The translations under genes and the position numbers were made by a program. Below are positions 15,709 to 25,294 of a DNA stretch of 64,000 bases, piece after piece. This DNA is from Paludibacteraceae bacterium. Its GTDB lineage: Bacteria > Bacteroidota > Bacteroidia > Bacteroidales > Paludibacteraceae. The stretch lies in assembly GCA_017503075.1 (NCBI GenBank), contig JAFVTU010000020.1, positions 1 to 64,000 of the forward strand, written 5' to 3'. The notes below the pieces were generated by a model. The model worked only from the letters and a program-made list of their open reading frames with translations, was not told where the DNA came from and searched no databases. How positions within the stretch are numbered: position 1 is the stretch's first letter; the number at the start of each line of letters is the position of its first letter.

Positions 15709-17193
15709 ATGGCAAATGAAAAACAACAGTTCGTGGACGAACTAAAGGAACTACTACAAAAGAATGTAGCGGAAGTGAAAGAGCAAGTAGAAGCAGTGAA
15801 AACACAATTCTACCGTCAGTATCATCTTGAATTAGAAGCACAAAAGAAAGCTGCTTTGGAGGCTGCTGAGGCTGCGGGTGAAGTGCTAGAGAATTGGTTA
15901 CCCTCAATGGATGAACTGGAGCAAGAGTTTCGCGAATTGTTGAATCAATATAAGCAACGCCGTGCAGAATTGCAGAAACAAGTGGAGGAAGAATTACAAC
16001 GGAACCTTTTGCGCAAGGAAAATATCCTAGCACAAATGAAGGAGATGGCAGATGCTGAAACTGCAGATGTGATGGATAATTTAAAGAAAATGCGAGAGCT
16101 GCAAGCAGAATGGAAAACTATCGGCGCCGTACCTGCTCCTAAGGCACAAGAGATTTGGAAAAACTATCAACAATACCAAGAGCGCTTCTATGATCTTGTG
16201 AAAATTAATATTGAATTGCGTGACTTGGACTTCAAGAAAAACCTTGAGATGAAGACTCTGCTATGCGAAGCTGCAGAGAAACTTCAAAATAATCCTAATA
16301 TTGTAGAAGCAAATCGTGCTTTGCAACAGTTGCACGATGAGTGGGCTGAGATTGGTCCTGTGGCTCGTGAGTTGCGCGAAGACTTGTGGAACCGCTTCAA
16401 ACAGGCGAGTAGCGTAATTAACAAAAAACATCAAGCATATTTTGATGAGTTGCATGCCAAGGAAAATGAAAATTTGGAGAAGAAACAAGCATTGGTTGAT
16501 CAACTCAAAACATTGGATGTCAATAAGTTAAAATCTAATAAGCAATGGGATGAAGCTACAGAGAAAGTGCAATCTATTCAACAAGAATGGCGTACCATTG
16601 GCTTCGCTCCAAAGAAACAAAACCAAGCGATATATAACGAATATCGTGCGTTATGTGAGGCATTCTTCAAGGCAAAGACCGCATATTATAAAGGTATGCG
16701 TGATGAGTTTAATGAGAATTTGAAAAAGAAACGCGCACTCGTTGAGGCAGCAGAGGCACTCAAAGATAGTATTGAATGGACTGAAACTACCAATCGACTA
16801 ATCGAACTACAAGCTGAGTGGAAGAAAGTTGGTCCAGTAGCACGCAAATACTCCGACGACCTTTGGAAGAAGTTTACTGCTGCTTGCGATAGTTTCTTTG
16901 AAGCAAAACGTGAGGCTACTAAAGAATTGCGTGAGCAATATGCACAAAAGCGTGCAGAGGCTAAAGAACGTTGGAACAAAAAAGTAGATCAGATGACTGA
17001 CCGTCAAAAGCTCATTCGTATGTATGAGAACTTGCAACAAGAGATTAAAACCGCTGAAAACAATATTCTGTTCTTTACAGGAAAGAGCAAATCTGCCAAC
17101 AAACTAGTTGACGATATGCAAAAGAAGATTGACACATTGAAAGCACAACTCACTGATCTAGAAAATAAAATCAATCAAATGGACGCAGAGTAG
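15709..17193 (+). CDS. DUF349 repeat protein
   Basis: 494 residues, highly charged and almost wholly helical. Several DUF349 units of about 70 residues are visible through the recurring LQAEWKTIGAVP, LHDEWAEIGPVA, IQQEWRTIGFAP and LQAEWKKVGPVA near positions 130, 204, 282 and 355. The C-terminus is a coiled coil ending in MDAE. There is no signal peptide. DUF349 proteins are common in Bacteroidetes and of uncertain function, with some links to cell division or stress. It is followed by ftsE in the same direction, with 40 bp between them. Confidence 0.85.
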   Translation: MANEKQQFVDELKELLQKNVAEVKEQVEAVKTQFYRQYHLELEAQKKAALEAAEAAGEVLENWLPSMDELEQEFRELLNQYKQRRAELQKQVEEELQRNLLRKENILAQMKEMADAETADVMDNLKKMRELQAEWKTIGAVPAPKAQEIWKNYQQYQERFYDLVKINIELRDLDFKKNLEMKTLLCEAAEKLQNNPNIVEANRALQQLHDEWAEIGPVARELREDLWNRFKQASSVINKKHQAYFDELHAKENENLEKKQALVDQLKTLDVNKLKSNKQWDEATEKVQSIQQEWRTIGFAPKKQNQAIYNEYRALCEAFFKAKTAYYKGMRDEFNENLKKKRALVEAAEALKDSIEWTETTNRLIELQAEWKKVGPVARKYSDDLWKKFTAACDSFFEAKREATKELREQYAQKRAEAKERWNKKVDQMTDRQKLIRMYENLQQEIKTAENNILFFTGKSKSANKLVDDMQKKIDTLKAQLTDLENKINQMDAE

Positions 17194-17194
17194 T

Positions 17195-17232
17195 GTTTAG
17201 TATACGCTACGCTGCAGTTTAGAATTTAGAGG
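17195..17232. repeat. GTTTAG repeats around a GC-rich core
   Basis: GTGTTTAGTATACGCTACGC, a short core, and GTTTAGAATTTAGAGG fill the gap up to the ATG of ftsE. It is the reverse orientation of the CTAAAC...GTAG...CTAAAC layout. Confidence 0.5.
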
Positions 17233-17233
17233 A

Positions 17234-17899
17234 ATGAAAGACCTAATTGTATATAAGGATGTTGAAATTTGTCAAGATGAACAAATCGTATTGAAAGATG
17301 TGGACTTGACCATTTCTTCGGGTGAGATGGTATATCTCTTAGGCAAGGTAGGTTCAGGAAAGTCTAGTTTTATGAAGACTATCTATGGTGAATTGCCAGT
17401 GGTAGGAACTGAGGCAATGGCTTTGGATTATGACCTGCTGAAATTGCGTCGTCGAGAGATACCATATTTACGCAGAAAGGTGGGAGTTGTGTTCCAAGAC
17501 TTTCAATTGCTAGTTGATCGCAGTGTAGAAGAAAACCTGATGTTTGTACTGAAAGCTACGGGTTGGACAGACAAACACGCAATGAAGAATAACATCTACG
17601 ATGTACTGAAACAGGTTGGTATGGAGGATAAAACATACAAGATGCCATACCAATTGTCTGGCGGAGAGCAGCAGCGTGTGGTGATTGCTCGTGCTTTGCT
17701 CAATTCGCCCGACTTGATTCTTGCAGATGAACCTACTGGAAACTTAGATCCAGAAACGGGAAGAGGTATCATGGAACTGCTTTATAGTATCAGCCAAGCA
17801 GGCATGACGGTGATTATGTCCACTCATAACCCCAATTGGCCTGAACAATTTCCTGGACGCATGCTACAATTTGTAGATGGTAAAATTTCAGAGTTGTAA
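17234..17899 (+). CDS. ftsE: Cell division ATP-binding protein FtsE
   Basis: 221 residues, a single ABC ATPase. Walker A is GKVGSGKSS (37-45), the Q-loop is VFQDFQLL (about 86), the signature LSGGEQQRV starts at 141, and Walker B is [12 protein letters not shown] (about 161-172). The GKVGSGKSS and early [12 protein letters not shown] pattern is typical of Bacteroidetes FtsE. It would act with the permease FtsX to control peptidoglycan hydrolases at the division site; ftsX is not in this window, which is common in the phylum. It closes the unit with the DUF349 gene and is followed by a strong bidirectional terminator. Confidence 0.85.
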   Translation: MKDLIVYKDVEICQDEQIVLKDVDLTISSGEMVYLLGKVGSGKSSFMKTIYGELPVVGTEAMALDYDLLKLRRREIPYLRRKVGVVFQDFQLLVDRSVEENLMFVLKATGWTDKHAMKNNIYDVLKQVGMEDKTYKMPYQLSGGEQQRVVIARALLNSPDLILADEPTGNLDPETGRGIMELLYSISQAGMTVIMSTHNPNWPEQFPGRMLQFVDGKISEL

Positions 17900-17913
17900 A
17901 CAACGATTATACC

Positions 17914-17951
17914 AACGAAAATGGACACTCCAATGAGTGTCCATTTTCGTT
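17914..17951. terminator. 17-bp perfect hairpin, bidirectional terminator
   Basis: AACGAAAATGGACACTC (17914-17930), loop CAAT, and its exact reverse complement (17935-17951). A/T-rich outer stems give T tracts on both strands. It separates convergent ftsE and the DUF2490 gene. Confidence 0.85.
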
Positions 17952-17963
17952 TATGATTGTACA

Positions 17964-18722
17964 TTACCAATCAAACTTGTAGGTGAGCAGCATCACGTGT
18001 TTGTGGACATAAGCGTGCGTAAGTGAGGCATAAGCATCATCCAGCATTGTGATTTTTCTATCATACTTGTAGTTATACCTATATGCGAGATTGAGGGTAT
18101 TCTTCTTATTGACTTTCCATTGCAAGCCAATTTCAGGTCGTAACTCGCTGATATACTGGCCATAGTATTTGGCATTCAAGGTGTTGAACACCTCCATCTT
18201 TGCCACGATACTCAATGGTTGATTTGGAATCGCATATACCGCTTGTAAGCGTGAGCGAAGGGTATAGTCCACTTTATTCGTCTCTAATGGATTGACCTCA
18301 TCTGTGCGTGCATCCAACATCAGTCGTTCACGCCACGACAGTTTCCATTGACCGATTGCCACTTGTCCTGTAGCATCCACATTCACACGATGTCGCAAAA
18401 ACTTATTTGGGTCATTCCAACCTTTGTCGCCATAGAGTTTGAGCACGTAGCCAGCACTAAACGAAAGATACTCAATGGGCGTATATGCCAAAGAAACAGT
18501 TGTGTGTAGGCGTTTGAATGGTTGCTTCGATTCTAATGCGACACGCATTTCTTCTTCCAATGTGAGTTTTAAGCCATGGTCGAATGATTTGACAAACGAT
18601 GCAATCATATGCACTTTGGCAAATTGTTCGCTTGTAGAATCTTGCGAGGCAATCTCCTGTGCAAAAAGAACAGAAGAAAATAGCAATAGGCATGCAATAA
18701 TAATGGGGCGCAAGTGTTTCAT
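17964..18722 (-). CDS. DUF2490-type outer-membrane beta-barrel protein
   Basis: 252 residues with a signal peptide (1-21, FSSVLFA-QE). The rest alternates polar and aromatic residues as in a beta barrel and ends in a terminal aromatic strand, VHKHVMLLTYKFDW. The pattern SWRERLMLDAR and ELRPEIGLQWKV matches DUF2490 proteins of Bacteroidetes, which have no known function. It is the last gene of the long minus-strand block starting at 25791, five bases after sufE. Confidence 0.7.
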   Translation of the reverse strand: MKHLRPIIIACLLLFSSVLFAQEIASQDSTSEQFAKVHMIASFVKSFDHGLKLTLEEEMRVALESKQPFKRLHTTVSLAYTPIEYLSFSAGYVLKLYGDKGWNDPNKFLRHRVNVDATGQVAIGQWKLSWRERLMLDARTDEVNPLETNKVDYTLRSRLQAVYAIPNQPLSIVAKMEVFNTLNAKYYGQYISELRPEIGLQWKVNKKNTLNLAYRYNYKYDRKITMLDDAYASLTHAYVHKHVMLLTYKFDW

Positions 18723-18727
18723 GGACT

Positions 18728-19144
18728 TTAAAGTTGATTGAAAGTGAGTGCAAAGAGTCGCATTTGTTTGAGCATGGCATTTAGTCCGTTGCTGCGGGTA
18801 GGGGAGAGGTGTTCACGGAGATTGATTTCATCAATGAAGTACAAGTTTGTATCAACAATCTCTTTTGGAGTATGTCCACTCAACACACGAATCAGCAACG
18901 CTACAATACCCTTTACCAAAATAGCATCAGAATCGCCCTTGTAAATAACCTTGCCATCTTGCATCTCTGCAGTAAACCACACCTTTGACTGACACCCATC
19001 AATCAAATTTTGTTCGGTCTTAGCTAATTCGGGAAATGGTTCTAATCCATTGCCATAATCAATGAGCAAACTATATCGATCCATCCAGTCATCAAAACTG
19101 TTGAACTCTTCAATGATTTCGTCTTGTATAGCGTTGATATTCAT
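18728..19144 (-). CDS. sufE: SufE-family cysteine desulfuration protein
   Basis: 138 residues. The sulfur-accepting cysteine is in LIDGCQSKVWF (Cys51), and the second conserved region VKGIVALLIRVLSGHTP follows. SufE takes persulfide sulfur from the desulfurase SufS and raises its activity for Fe-S cluster assembly. No other suf genes are nearby. It is compact with aroK (three bases between) and the DUF2490 gene, so it is probably transcribed with them. Confidence 0.92.
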   Translation of the reverse strand: MNINAIQDEIIEEFNSFDDWMDRYSLLIDYGNGLEPFPELAKTEQNLIDGCQSKVWFTAEMQDGKVIYKGDSDAILVKGIVALLIRVLSGHTPKEIVDTNLYFIDEINLREHLSPTRSNGLNAMLKQMRLFALTFNQL

Positions 19145-19147
19145 AAT

Positions 19148-19711
19148 CTATTTTGTTGTTATCAGTTTGTATAGCATCTCAGCTATGTATTGGTCATCCT
19201 CAGCTGCGATTTCTTTCACGGGAGCTTGGATGATGTAATCTGCTTTCATATAAAACGGCTCGCGAGCTTCTAATTGGGGAGTAATGAAGGCGAGTAGTTC
19301 TCCTTCAGTTTTACCTTGTAGTATAGGTCTCTGAGTCAAATCCGTTAGCATTAATCGCTCTGCTAGGTGTTTAGGTTGCCACTTGATGTAGATGCTTGTA
19401 CCTAACTCCTTAAGGCATTCCATATTGTCTTCCCAACATGGATATCCACCGCCCGTAGCATAAATCACTTTTTCAAGAGGTAATTCAGCAAGATCCTCTA
19501 CTACATACTTTTCTTTCTTGCGAAAGTCTTCTATACCATATTCACGAATGCATTCGGCAGGTGTCATGCCATGAATCTCTACAAAGGCTTCATCTAGATC
19601 CACAAAATGCCATCCCAATAGGTCAGCTAGTAAGCGTCCAACGGTGGTCTTTCCAGCTGCCATATAGCCGATAAGGTAAATCGGTAGTTGAATATGTTCT
19701 ATAGGTTTCAA
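19148..19711 (-). CDS. aroK: Shikimate kinase
   Basis: 187 residues. Phosphorylates shikimate in the aromatic amino acid pathway. Walker A is GYMAAGKTT (15-23), the shikimate-binding DLDEAF is near 40, the GGG motif (ATGGGYPCW) near 85, and the lid includes LTQRPIL near 127. Length and motif spacing match stand-alone bacterial shikimate kinases. It lies between sufE and a small secreted protein. Confidence 0.92.
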   Translation of the reverse strand: MKPIEHIQLPIYLIGYMAAGKTTVGRLLADLLGWHFVDLDEAFVEIHGMTPAECIREYGIEDFRKKEKYVVEDLAELPLEKVIYATGGGYPCWEDNMECLKELGTSIYIKWQPKHLAERLMLTDLTQRPILQGKTEGELLAFITPQLEAREPFYMKADYIIQAPVKEIAAEDDQYIAEMLYKLITTK

Positions 19712-19739
19712 AGTTTTAATGTATTTGTACGGTTTTCTT

Positions 19740-19783
19740 CCGAGTGATAACGGAGTGGTATCGGTTGTGACTATAGAAGACTA
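19740..19783. repeat. 11-bp array upstream of aroK
   Basis: CCGAGTGATAA, CGGAGTGGTAT and CGGTTGTGACT follow at 11-bp steps. The reverse complement reads ATACCACTCCG-TTATCACTCGG, close to the CCACTACGATA / CCACTCTGATA units at 58190-58211, so the two distant arrays look related. Confidence 0.5.
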
Positions 19784-20131
19784 GGGAAGAGGCGAATAGT
19801 CAAAATTGTCGTTGTCACGCCATAGTACTCTGCCGTCTTCTATATACGCTTCAGGAAAAGGAGATTTAAAAGGCGGTTTCAAAACACCTATTTCCTTCCA
19901 CTCCTTATTATATATGCGCGCGTGCGAGGAACAAATGGGTGCGCAAACTGTATGGATTACAATGATGCTATCGTTTGTTAGCAGCGTATCACGCACGCTG
20001 ACAAGTTCAGCGCTCTGCTTGTTCAATTCTTGCGTGGCAGGCTGATCAGCAGTAGTGGTGTGTTGTGCAAACGAATATATGCTTGCTATACAAGCATACA
20101 ATAGGATTGATATGAACTGCTTATAATTCAA
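19781..20131 (-). CDS. Small secreted protein, unknown
   Basis: 116 residues with a signal peptide (1-22, SIYSFA-QH). After a low-complexity stretch rich in T and Q comes VRDTLLTNDSIIVIHTVCAP with a nearby second cysteine (ICSS), then an IYNKEWKEIG strand and a DNFDYSPLP end. The C-x-x-x-C pair could form a disulfide in the periplasm. I do not recognise the family. It sits between aroK and ispF with a five-base gap to ispF, inside the T9SS/isoprenoid block. Confidence 0.6.
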   Translation of the reverse strand: MNYKQFISILLYACIASIYSFAQHTTTADQPATQELNKQSAELVSVRDTLLTNDSIIVIHTVCAPICSSHARIYNKEWKEIGVLKPPFKSPFPEAYIEDGRVLWRDNDNFDYSPLP

Positions 20132-20136
20132 AATTT

Positions 20137-20613
20137 CTAATTCTTAGTTATCAGCACCACGGCGTGTGCTGCTATACCTTCTTTTCGTCCGACAAATCCT
20201 AGTTGTTCGGTAGTAGTTGCTTTGATGCTGATTTGTGTTTCGTGTACTCCCATCACTTCAGCCAGACAAGTGGTCATTGAAGGAATATGTGGATTGAGTT
20301 TAGGCGCTTCTGCGCAAATAGTACAATCGCAGTTGCCTAATTCGTATCCGGCCTCGCGAAGCATTTGCATCACTTTGCGGAGTAGGATCTTAGAGTCTAT
20401 ATTCTCGTATTCATTGCCTTTGATAGGCGGAAAATGATAGCCAATATCGCGCATAGCGGCAGCACCAAGCAGTGCATCGCATAAAGCATGGATTAATACA
20501 TCCGCGTCTGAGTGCCCTAATAATCCTTGTTCAGCAGGTACACGAATGCCTCCCAACCACAGTTCGCGGTTGGGGGCAAAAGCGTGTACATCATATCCAA
20601 AACCGATGCGCAT
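20137..20613 (-). CDS. ispF: 2-C-methyl-D-erythritol 2,4-cyclodiphosphate synthase
   Basis: 158 residues, the complete small trimeric enzyme of the non-mevalonate pathway. Metal-binding GYDVHAF (Asp8, His10) and GHSDADVLIHALCDALLGA are intact, as are DIGYHFP and the C-terminal TTEQLGFVGRKEGIAA. It directly follows porV: the start codon overlaps the porV stop by one base. The order porU, porV, ispF is shared with Porphyromonas-type genomes. Confidence 0.95.
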   Translation of the reverse strand: MRIGFGYDVHAFAPNRELWLGGIRVPAEQGLLGHSDADVLIHALCDALLGAAAMRDIGYHFPPIKGNEYENIDSKILLRKVMQMLREAGYELGNCDCTICAEAPKLNPHIPSMTTCLAEVMGVHETQISIKATTTEQLGFVGRKEGIAAHAVVLITKN

Positions 20614-21806
20614 TATTTTCGGTTGTTCACAAGATCTTTGATACCAGCGAGGTCGAAGCCCAGTGTGAAGCGCATGGTTTGATCCAATGGGTTAGATGGG
20701 GCAGTGGCTATACAGTATGCAAAATCAAGTGAGAAAATGCTTAGGTGGAATCCTGCACCTACAGTTACATAGCGGCGGTTGCCTTTCCAATAATTCTCGT
20801 GGCTATATCCGACGCGACCAAAGAATTGGCGGTTATAACTATACTCAAGACCTACACCCCATTGTACTTCTTGGAATTCTTCTGCAAGTGGTGATACTAC
20901 TTTACCATCATCTGTAGTGTAGCCAGGTGCATCGTAGAATGATTGCCACCATCCTTTAGGAGAGGAAATAGCAGAATATTCATCTTGTGTATATTTATTA
21001 TCGGTTTGATTTGTTGCAAATTTAGAGTAGTAAGTTGGAACTAACATCTTGTTGCACTCTACTGTAGCCATCAATCGGTTGTAGTTGTCGAATGGAATCT
21101 CATAGCTTACACCTAAACGCATATTAGTTGGTATGAAATTTTGAGTAACACCCTCATCGTGTGTGATTTTACCACCTAGGTTGCTAATATTAAGACCCAG
21201 ACCAAAGTAGCTTTCACCCATAGGTAATGAGATAGGTTGTTTGTAGTACAAAGCCACATCTGCTGCCATTGTCCAACCAGGGTACATCTCTTGTGCACTA
21301 GTACCACTGAGGTTTGCACCATTCGTTAGGTCACTGTACAAAAAGCGTAGCGCTACTGCCATACTTACATATTCATGTAATTTGCGAGAATATGCTAAGT
21401 CGAGGGCCCACTCGTTAGGAGTAGCGTCTGCAAAGTCAACACCTCCAATATCTACCAATTTTACTTCACCCATTGAGAAGTATGTGAAACTAGCAGAGAG
21501 TGTTCCTGCCATATCACCCATATTGTAATAACCAGCTATATAAGCCAAGTTGATATCATCTACCAATTTGGTCAGCCATGGAGTATAGTTGGCAGTGATA
21601 CCGCCTTTACTATCCATGAAAGCATACTTAGCTGGATTCCAATGTTGTGAGTTGAGGTCTGCATTGGTGGCTACACCCACATCACCCATACCTGCTGCAC
21701 GTCCGTCAGGCGCGATAGTGAGAGAAGGCATTGCTGGATTAACAGGGTTGAGCGCCATTGCCGATACAGCAAAAAGCGAAAAGATTGAAAAAAGAATTTT
21801 CTTCAT
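20613..21806 (-). CDS. porV: Type IX secretion outer-membrane shuttle protein PorV (LptO)
   Basis: 397 residues with a signal peptide (about 1-18, AVSAMA). A FadL/PorV-type beta barrel follows, with MPSLTIAPDGRAAGMGDVGVA at the mature N-terminus (family hallmark), SQHWNPAKYAF, and a terminal strand. PorV carries T9SS cargo from the translocon to the sortase PorU in the outer membrane. The adjacent porU gene is direct support for the call. Confidence 0.93.
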   Translation of the reverse strand: MKKILFSIFSLFAVSAMALNPVNPAMPSLTIAPDGRAAGMGDVGVATNADLNSQHWNPAKYAFMDSKGGITANYTPWLTKLVDDINLAYIAGYYNMGDMAGTLSASFTYFSMGEVKLVDIGGVDFADATPNEWALDLAYSRKLHEYVSMAVALRFLYSDLTNGANLSGTSAQEMYPGWTMAADVALYYKQPISLPMGESYFGLGLNISNLGGKITHDEGVTQNFIPTNMRLGVSYEIPFDNYNRLMATVECNKMLVPTYYSKFATNQTDNKYTQDEYSAISSPKGWWQSFYDAPGYTTDDGKVVSPLAEEFQEVQWGVGLEYSYNRQFFGRVGYSHENYWKGNRRYVTVGAGFHLSIFSLDFAYCIATAPSNPLDQTMRFTLGFDLAGIKDLVNNRK

Positions 21807-21889
21807 TGTTGTTTATGTTTTTAGTTGTTATTAATTACGAATTGGTTTATATTACTAGTTAATGATTTCTAAAGTTGTTTCATAGGCAA

Positions 21890-24800
21890 TTATTGAGTGA
21901 TAATGACTTTACCTGCTTTCGAAGTAAAGTTTGAAGTAGTAGTTTTTATTTTTACTTGATATACATATATTCCTGCAGGTGTGTTCATATCGCTTAGGTT
22001 CCATTGAATGAGATCATTACCTTTTTGCGTATGAGTATGTACTATTTGTCCACTTAGATTGTATAGGTAAACAGTAGATTCAATAATTTCGTTGGGTCTG
22101 TCATGCTCAATGAGTATGTTCAGTACACCAGTGCTAGTGGTTGGATTGGGATAGGTTGATATACTATATATTTGGGGGTCAAGTCCTTTAATTACTTGGA
22201 AATTGAGCGAAGCCGTGCTACTATTGTTGTGTAAATCCCATGCTCGGAAAGTTAAGGTGTGTGTGCCTTCTTTCTGTTCTGCCATCTTATAACTTACCAA
22301 ACCTTCTTGGTAGCTATTATTTTTTGCTTGAAAATAGGAGTTGAGTACGTATGTTTGCTTGGCATCGTTGTCTATCACCATTAGTAAGTCGTGTCCGATA
22401 CCCGTACCTGCCGTATTGATACCATTCTCGTCATATATCTCTGCGTAGAATTGTGGAAACTCATGTGTCTCGTCCCCACTAGAGAAATTGATATTGTTGA
22501 GATAAATATTTAGTTCTGGTCCAACAGTGTCTTGAGCAATAATGGAACTACTACCTCCTATTATAAAATCTTCATAATGTCCAATAGCTTCCTCGCGGCT
22601 CTCTAGGTCGTGAGCGTAGTACACAATACGACCATTCCCATAGTTATAGCGGATATCCTTTGGCACCATGAAAGTAACTTCGAATTTGCCATCAATCACA
22701 TCCGTTTGTCCCACGAAAAGCGTGTTGGGATAGTCTTTGTACTTATATTTTACTTTTTCAGATTCTATTATCTCATCATTATCTCGGGTAACAATCTCTT
22801 GCATTTTATCAAAAATTGTTATATCCAATTTACCATTAAACCAATATGCAGAATCGTGGTCAGGTGTTTCAATATATCCGCAGATGGTTTGAATGCTGAG
22901 CGCATGTAGCGTGTCAAGTTTGGATGTTGTTTGGATTTGGTAATCCGTAGGGTAGTTAAGTCGAAGAGCAGGATCACCGAGCAAGATATATGGTAGTTTA
23001 TTGATTTTGTTACCTGTTTGATTTTTAGCGATGCGTGTAGCCTCTCCTATTGTCATTGGGTAATCAAATGCTGTTCTATGCCCAAAGATTGTATCACAAA
23101 GGTTTTGATTGAGAATGGTATTTTCTGTTGCGTACACCGTGCGGCATGCGGATAATACGCCAATTGCACCTCCGTTAGGATTTAATACCGCTTCCTCACC
23201 CGCAGATATCTTGCCACCATCGAAATGTGAGAAACTACATGTTGCTAAGAACCAAAATGCCTGATTGACATTATTCATGCGTTGAATATCATTGATACGC
23301 ATAAATAACTCGTTAGTGATATTATTGTATCCTCCGTGTCCAGAATAGTTCATAAAGAGTACACCACTACTCATAAGGTTGTCAAATTGATTCTTCGCCA
23401 AGGGATAACTTTCGCCTGCAGCGCTTACTTCTTGAGTATGTGCATCCAAGTAGATTTTGTTGACGACAAAATCTGCATTTTTCTTGCAAAAGCGTTCTGC
23501 TCCACCTTCTGCCGTGAGTAGGTGTGTACCATGATCACCATCGTCGGCAAGAAAAAGAATTTGAGATTTCCATTTTCCCAATACTTGATCATCAATGTAT
23601 GTACAAATTTTATCTACCACTTGGTTAGCCTCTTCTATCGTTTTTACAGGCAAACGTCCGACACCAATATTCATCAGCGCATTCTCTTCCTGGAAAACGC
23701 CCGAACTAATACCTGCGTGGTCAGTTAGAAAACCAAAGTAGTCATCTGTTCCATATGCGTGGGTCTCTTCTGTGGAATTACGTGCTTGGAATGTTAATAG
23801 TAGATTTGCTCCTGATTCTATAGGTTTATAAATTCTTCTATTATCATAAGTACCTTTGCCCATTAATAGGAGGTTTTTAGGGCTTTTAACACGATCTCCA
23901 TTGGCACGATCATATAGCATCTTCATTAGCCATCTATAAGCAGATGCGTCTGGAGTTCCTGATGAGAATTCGTTATATACTTGCTCATCTGTGACTACTG
24001 CATAGGTTAGATTATCCACCTCTTCGTGCTTTTTTGCCAAGCGCTGTGCAGGCACCAAAAATTCTTTTGGACATATAATCACATAGTCAATATTATCTAA
24101 AGCATGTAAATTTTGATTAGGAACTTTACCTATTGTAGTTGGCATCTTCCATGTTGTCGCGGTAGGGTTTAATGCTACATATTTTTCTGCGGTAGTATTA
24201 TCACCTATCCATGTGAGGATTCCATTATTAAAATCTGTAGGCATCTGCTCTACGAATACACCATCGGTAACTCGCCAAATTTGTGTTTCCAGTGTTGCTC
24301 CTTGTAGATGATAGCGTATTGCAGGTTTGTGACCGATAAGTTGAGTGTTTGTAATAGGCATTTCATTTCCTACCATAACCAAATCGCAAGGAATATTCAA
24401 TTCAATATAGTTTAGATATACAGCTGCACTGGATTCTGTTGCGTTGAAATGGAGAGTTATCTCTTGCGTGTTCGTAGATGTAGGCTTCGTGTCTATAGTG
24501 ATAGAGTCTGTAACAGCTCGCATATGCGGGCGGCTTATTGGAGCTATTTTTTTTGTCTGCCTGCTACCTGCATAACTAATCTGGATAGGTGTTGGTGATG
24601 ATCCAGAATATGCCGCCATATGAATGTTGCAACGTGCATTTATGTCGCTACGGACATGCTGAGTGGGATATGAGATGGTTAAACTTTTGTTTTTAAGGTT
24701 CATGGTTTCGCCATAAAATTCTCTACCACCACCATTCGTACCTGTCACATCAATAAGATTGATTAAATCTTTCTCATACACATAGTGTGCTATATACCAA

Positions 24801-25294
24801 TCTACATCTTCTACATTATTAGGATTATATTGGGTTTCCGACAATGTGATTTTGCGTTGAAGATGCTGTTTGTCTGTAACAAAATAGTAACCATAGTGAC
24901 TATATGGATTCTGTGTGTGTCTCCAATAGTTGTTTTTATCTAGTGTCCATTTGATAGGACCTTGTGCATAGAACAAAATATAATCTCCGCTATTGAATTG
25001 CTTATCGGCACCTGTGTGCATATAAAATGATACAGGTGGCAGATCGTCGTAACGCTCAAGCATGAAATTCTCGGATAACATAGCTCCTCCATATCCCAAT
25101 AAGCAGACATTGTTCGGTTGTAGTCCCCATGCAGCAATAGAGTCATATGGAATCATATAAATTCCCGTTTCATTCACACGAATCTTGATGATATTGCCGC
25201 TTTTCAATACCGATTCAGTGGTATAGGTATGCAGACCTGCCCACGCAGAGTGCACCAGTATTAAACCACATATTAGCCAAGTTAATCGTTTCAT
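21890..25294 (-). CDS. porU: Type IX secretion sortase PorU
   Basis: 1134 residues from the ATG at 25294, which overlaps the upstream stop as ATGA. The ATG 12 bp earlier is also in frame. A signal peptide is followed by beta domains and a C25 gingipain-like peptidase domain with the catalytic histidine in NYSGHGGYNN and cysteine in FLATCSFSHFDGG. The C-terminus is a T9SS sorting domain (YPNPTT...GIYVYQVKI...GKVIIT). PorU cleaves the sorting domain of cargo and joins it to anionic LPS on the cell surface. Together with PorV it shows that this organism has a T9SS; the translocon genes are elsewhere. Confidence 0.95.
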   Translation of the reverse strand: MKRLTWLICGLILVHSAWAGLHTYTTESVLKSGNIIKIRVNETGIYMIPYDSIAAWGLQPNNVCLLGYGGAMLSENFMLERYDDLPPVSFYMHTGADKQFNSGDYILFYAQGPIKWTLDKNNYWRHTQNPYSHYGYYFVTDKQHLQRKITLSETQYNPNNVEDVDWYIAHYVYEKDLINLIDVTGTNGGGREFYGETMNLKNKSLTISYPTQHVRSDINARCNIHMAAYSGSSPTPIQISYAGSRQTKKIAPISRPHMRAVTDSITIDTKPTSTNTQEITLHFNATESSAAVYLNYIELNIPCDLVMVGNEMPITNTQLIGHKPAIRYHLQGATLETQIWRVTDGVFVEQMPTDFNNGILTWIGDNTTAEKYVALNPTATTWKMPTTIGKVPNQNLHALDNIDYVIICPKEFLVPAQRLAKKHEEVDNLTYAVVTDEQVYNEFSSGTPDASAYRWLMKMLYDRANGDRVKSPKNLLLMGKGTYDNRRIYKPIESGANLLLTFQARNSTEETHAYGTDDYFGFLTDHAGISSGVFQEENALMNIGVGRLPVKTIEEANQVVDKICTYIDDQVLGKWKSQILFLADDGDHGTHLLTAEGGAERFCKKNADFVVNKIYLDAHTQEVSAAGESYPLAKNQFDNLMSSGVLFMNYSGHGGYNNITNELFMRINDIQRMNNVNQAFWFLATCSFSHFDGGKISAGEEAVLNPNGGAIGVLSACRTVYATENTILNQNLCDTIFGHRTAFDYPMTIGEATRIAKNQTGNKINKLPYILLGDPALRLNYPTDYQIQTTSKLDTLHALSIQTICGYIETPDHDSAYWFNGKLDITIFDKMQEIVTRDNDEIIESEKVKYKYKDYPNTLFVGQTDVIDGKFEVTFMVPKDIRYNYGNGRIVYYAHDLESREEAIGHYEDFIIGGSSSIIAQDTVGPELNIYLNNINFSSGDETHEFPQFYAEIYDENGINTAGTGIGHDLLMVIDNDAKQTYVLNSYFQAKNNSYQEGLVSYKMAEQKEGTHTLTFRAWDLHNNSSTASLNFQVIKGLDPQIYSISTYPNPTTSTGVLNILIEHDRPNEIIESTVYLYNLSGQIVHTHTQKGNDLIQWNLSDMNTPAGIYVYQVKIKTTTSNFTSKAGKVIITQ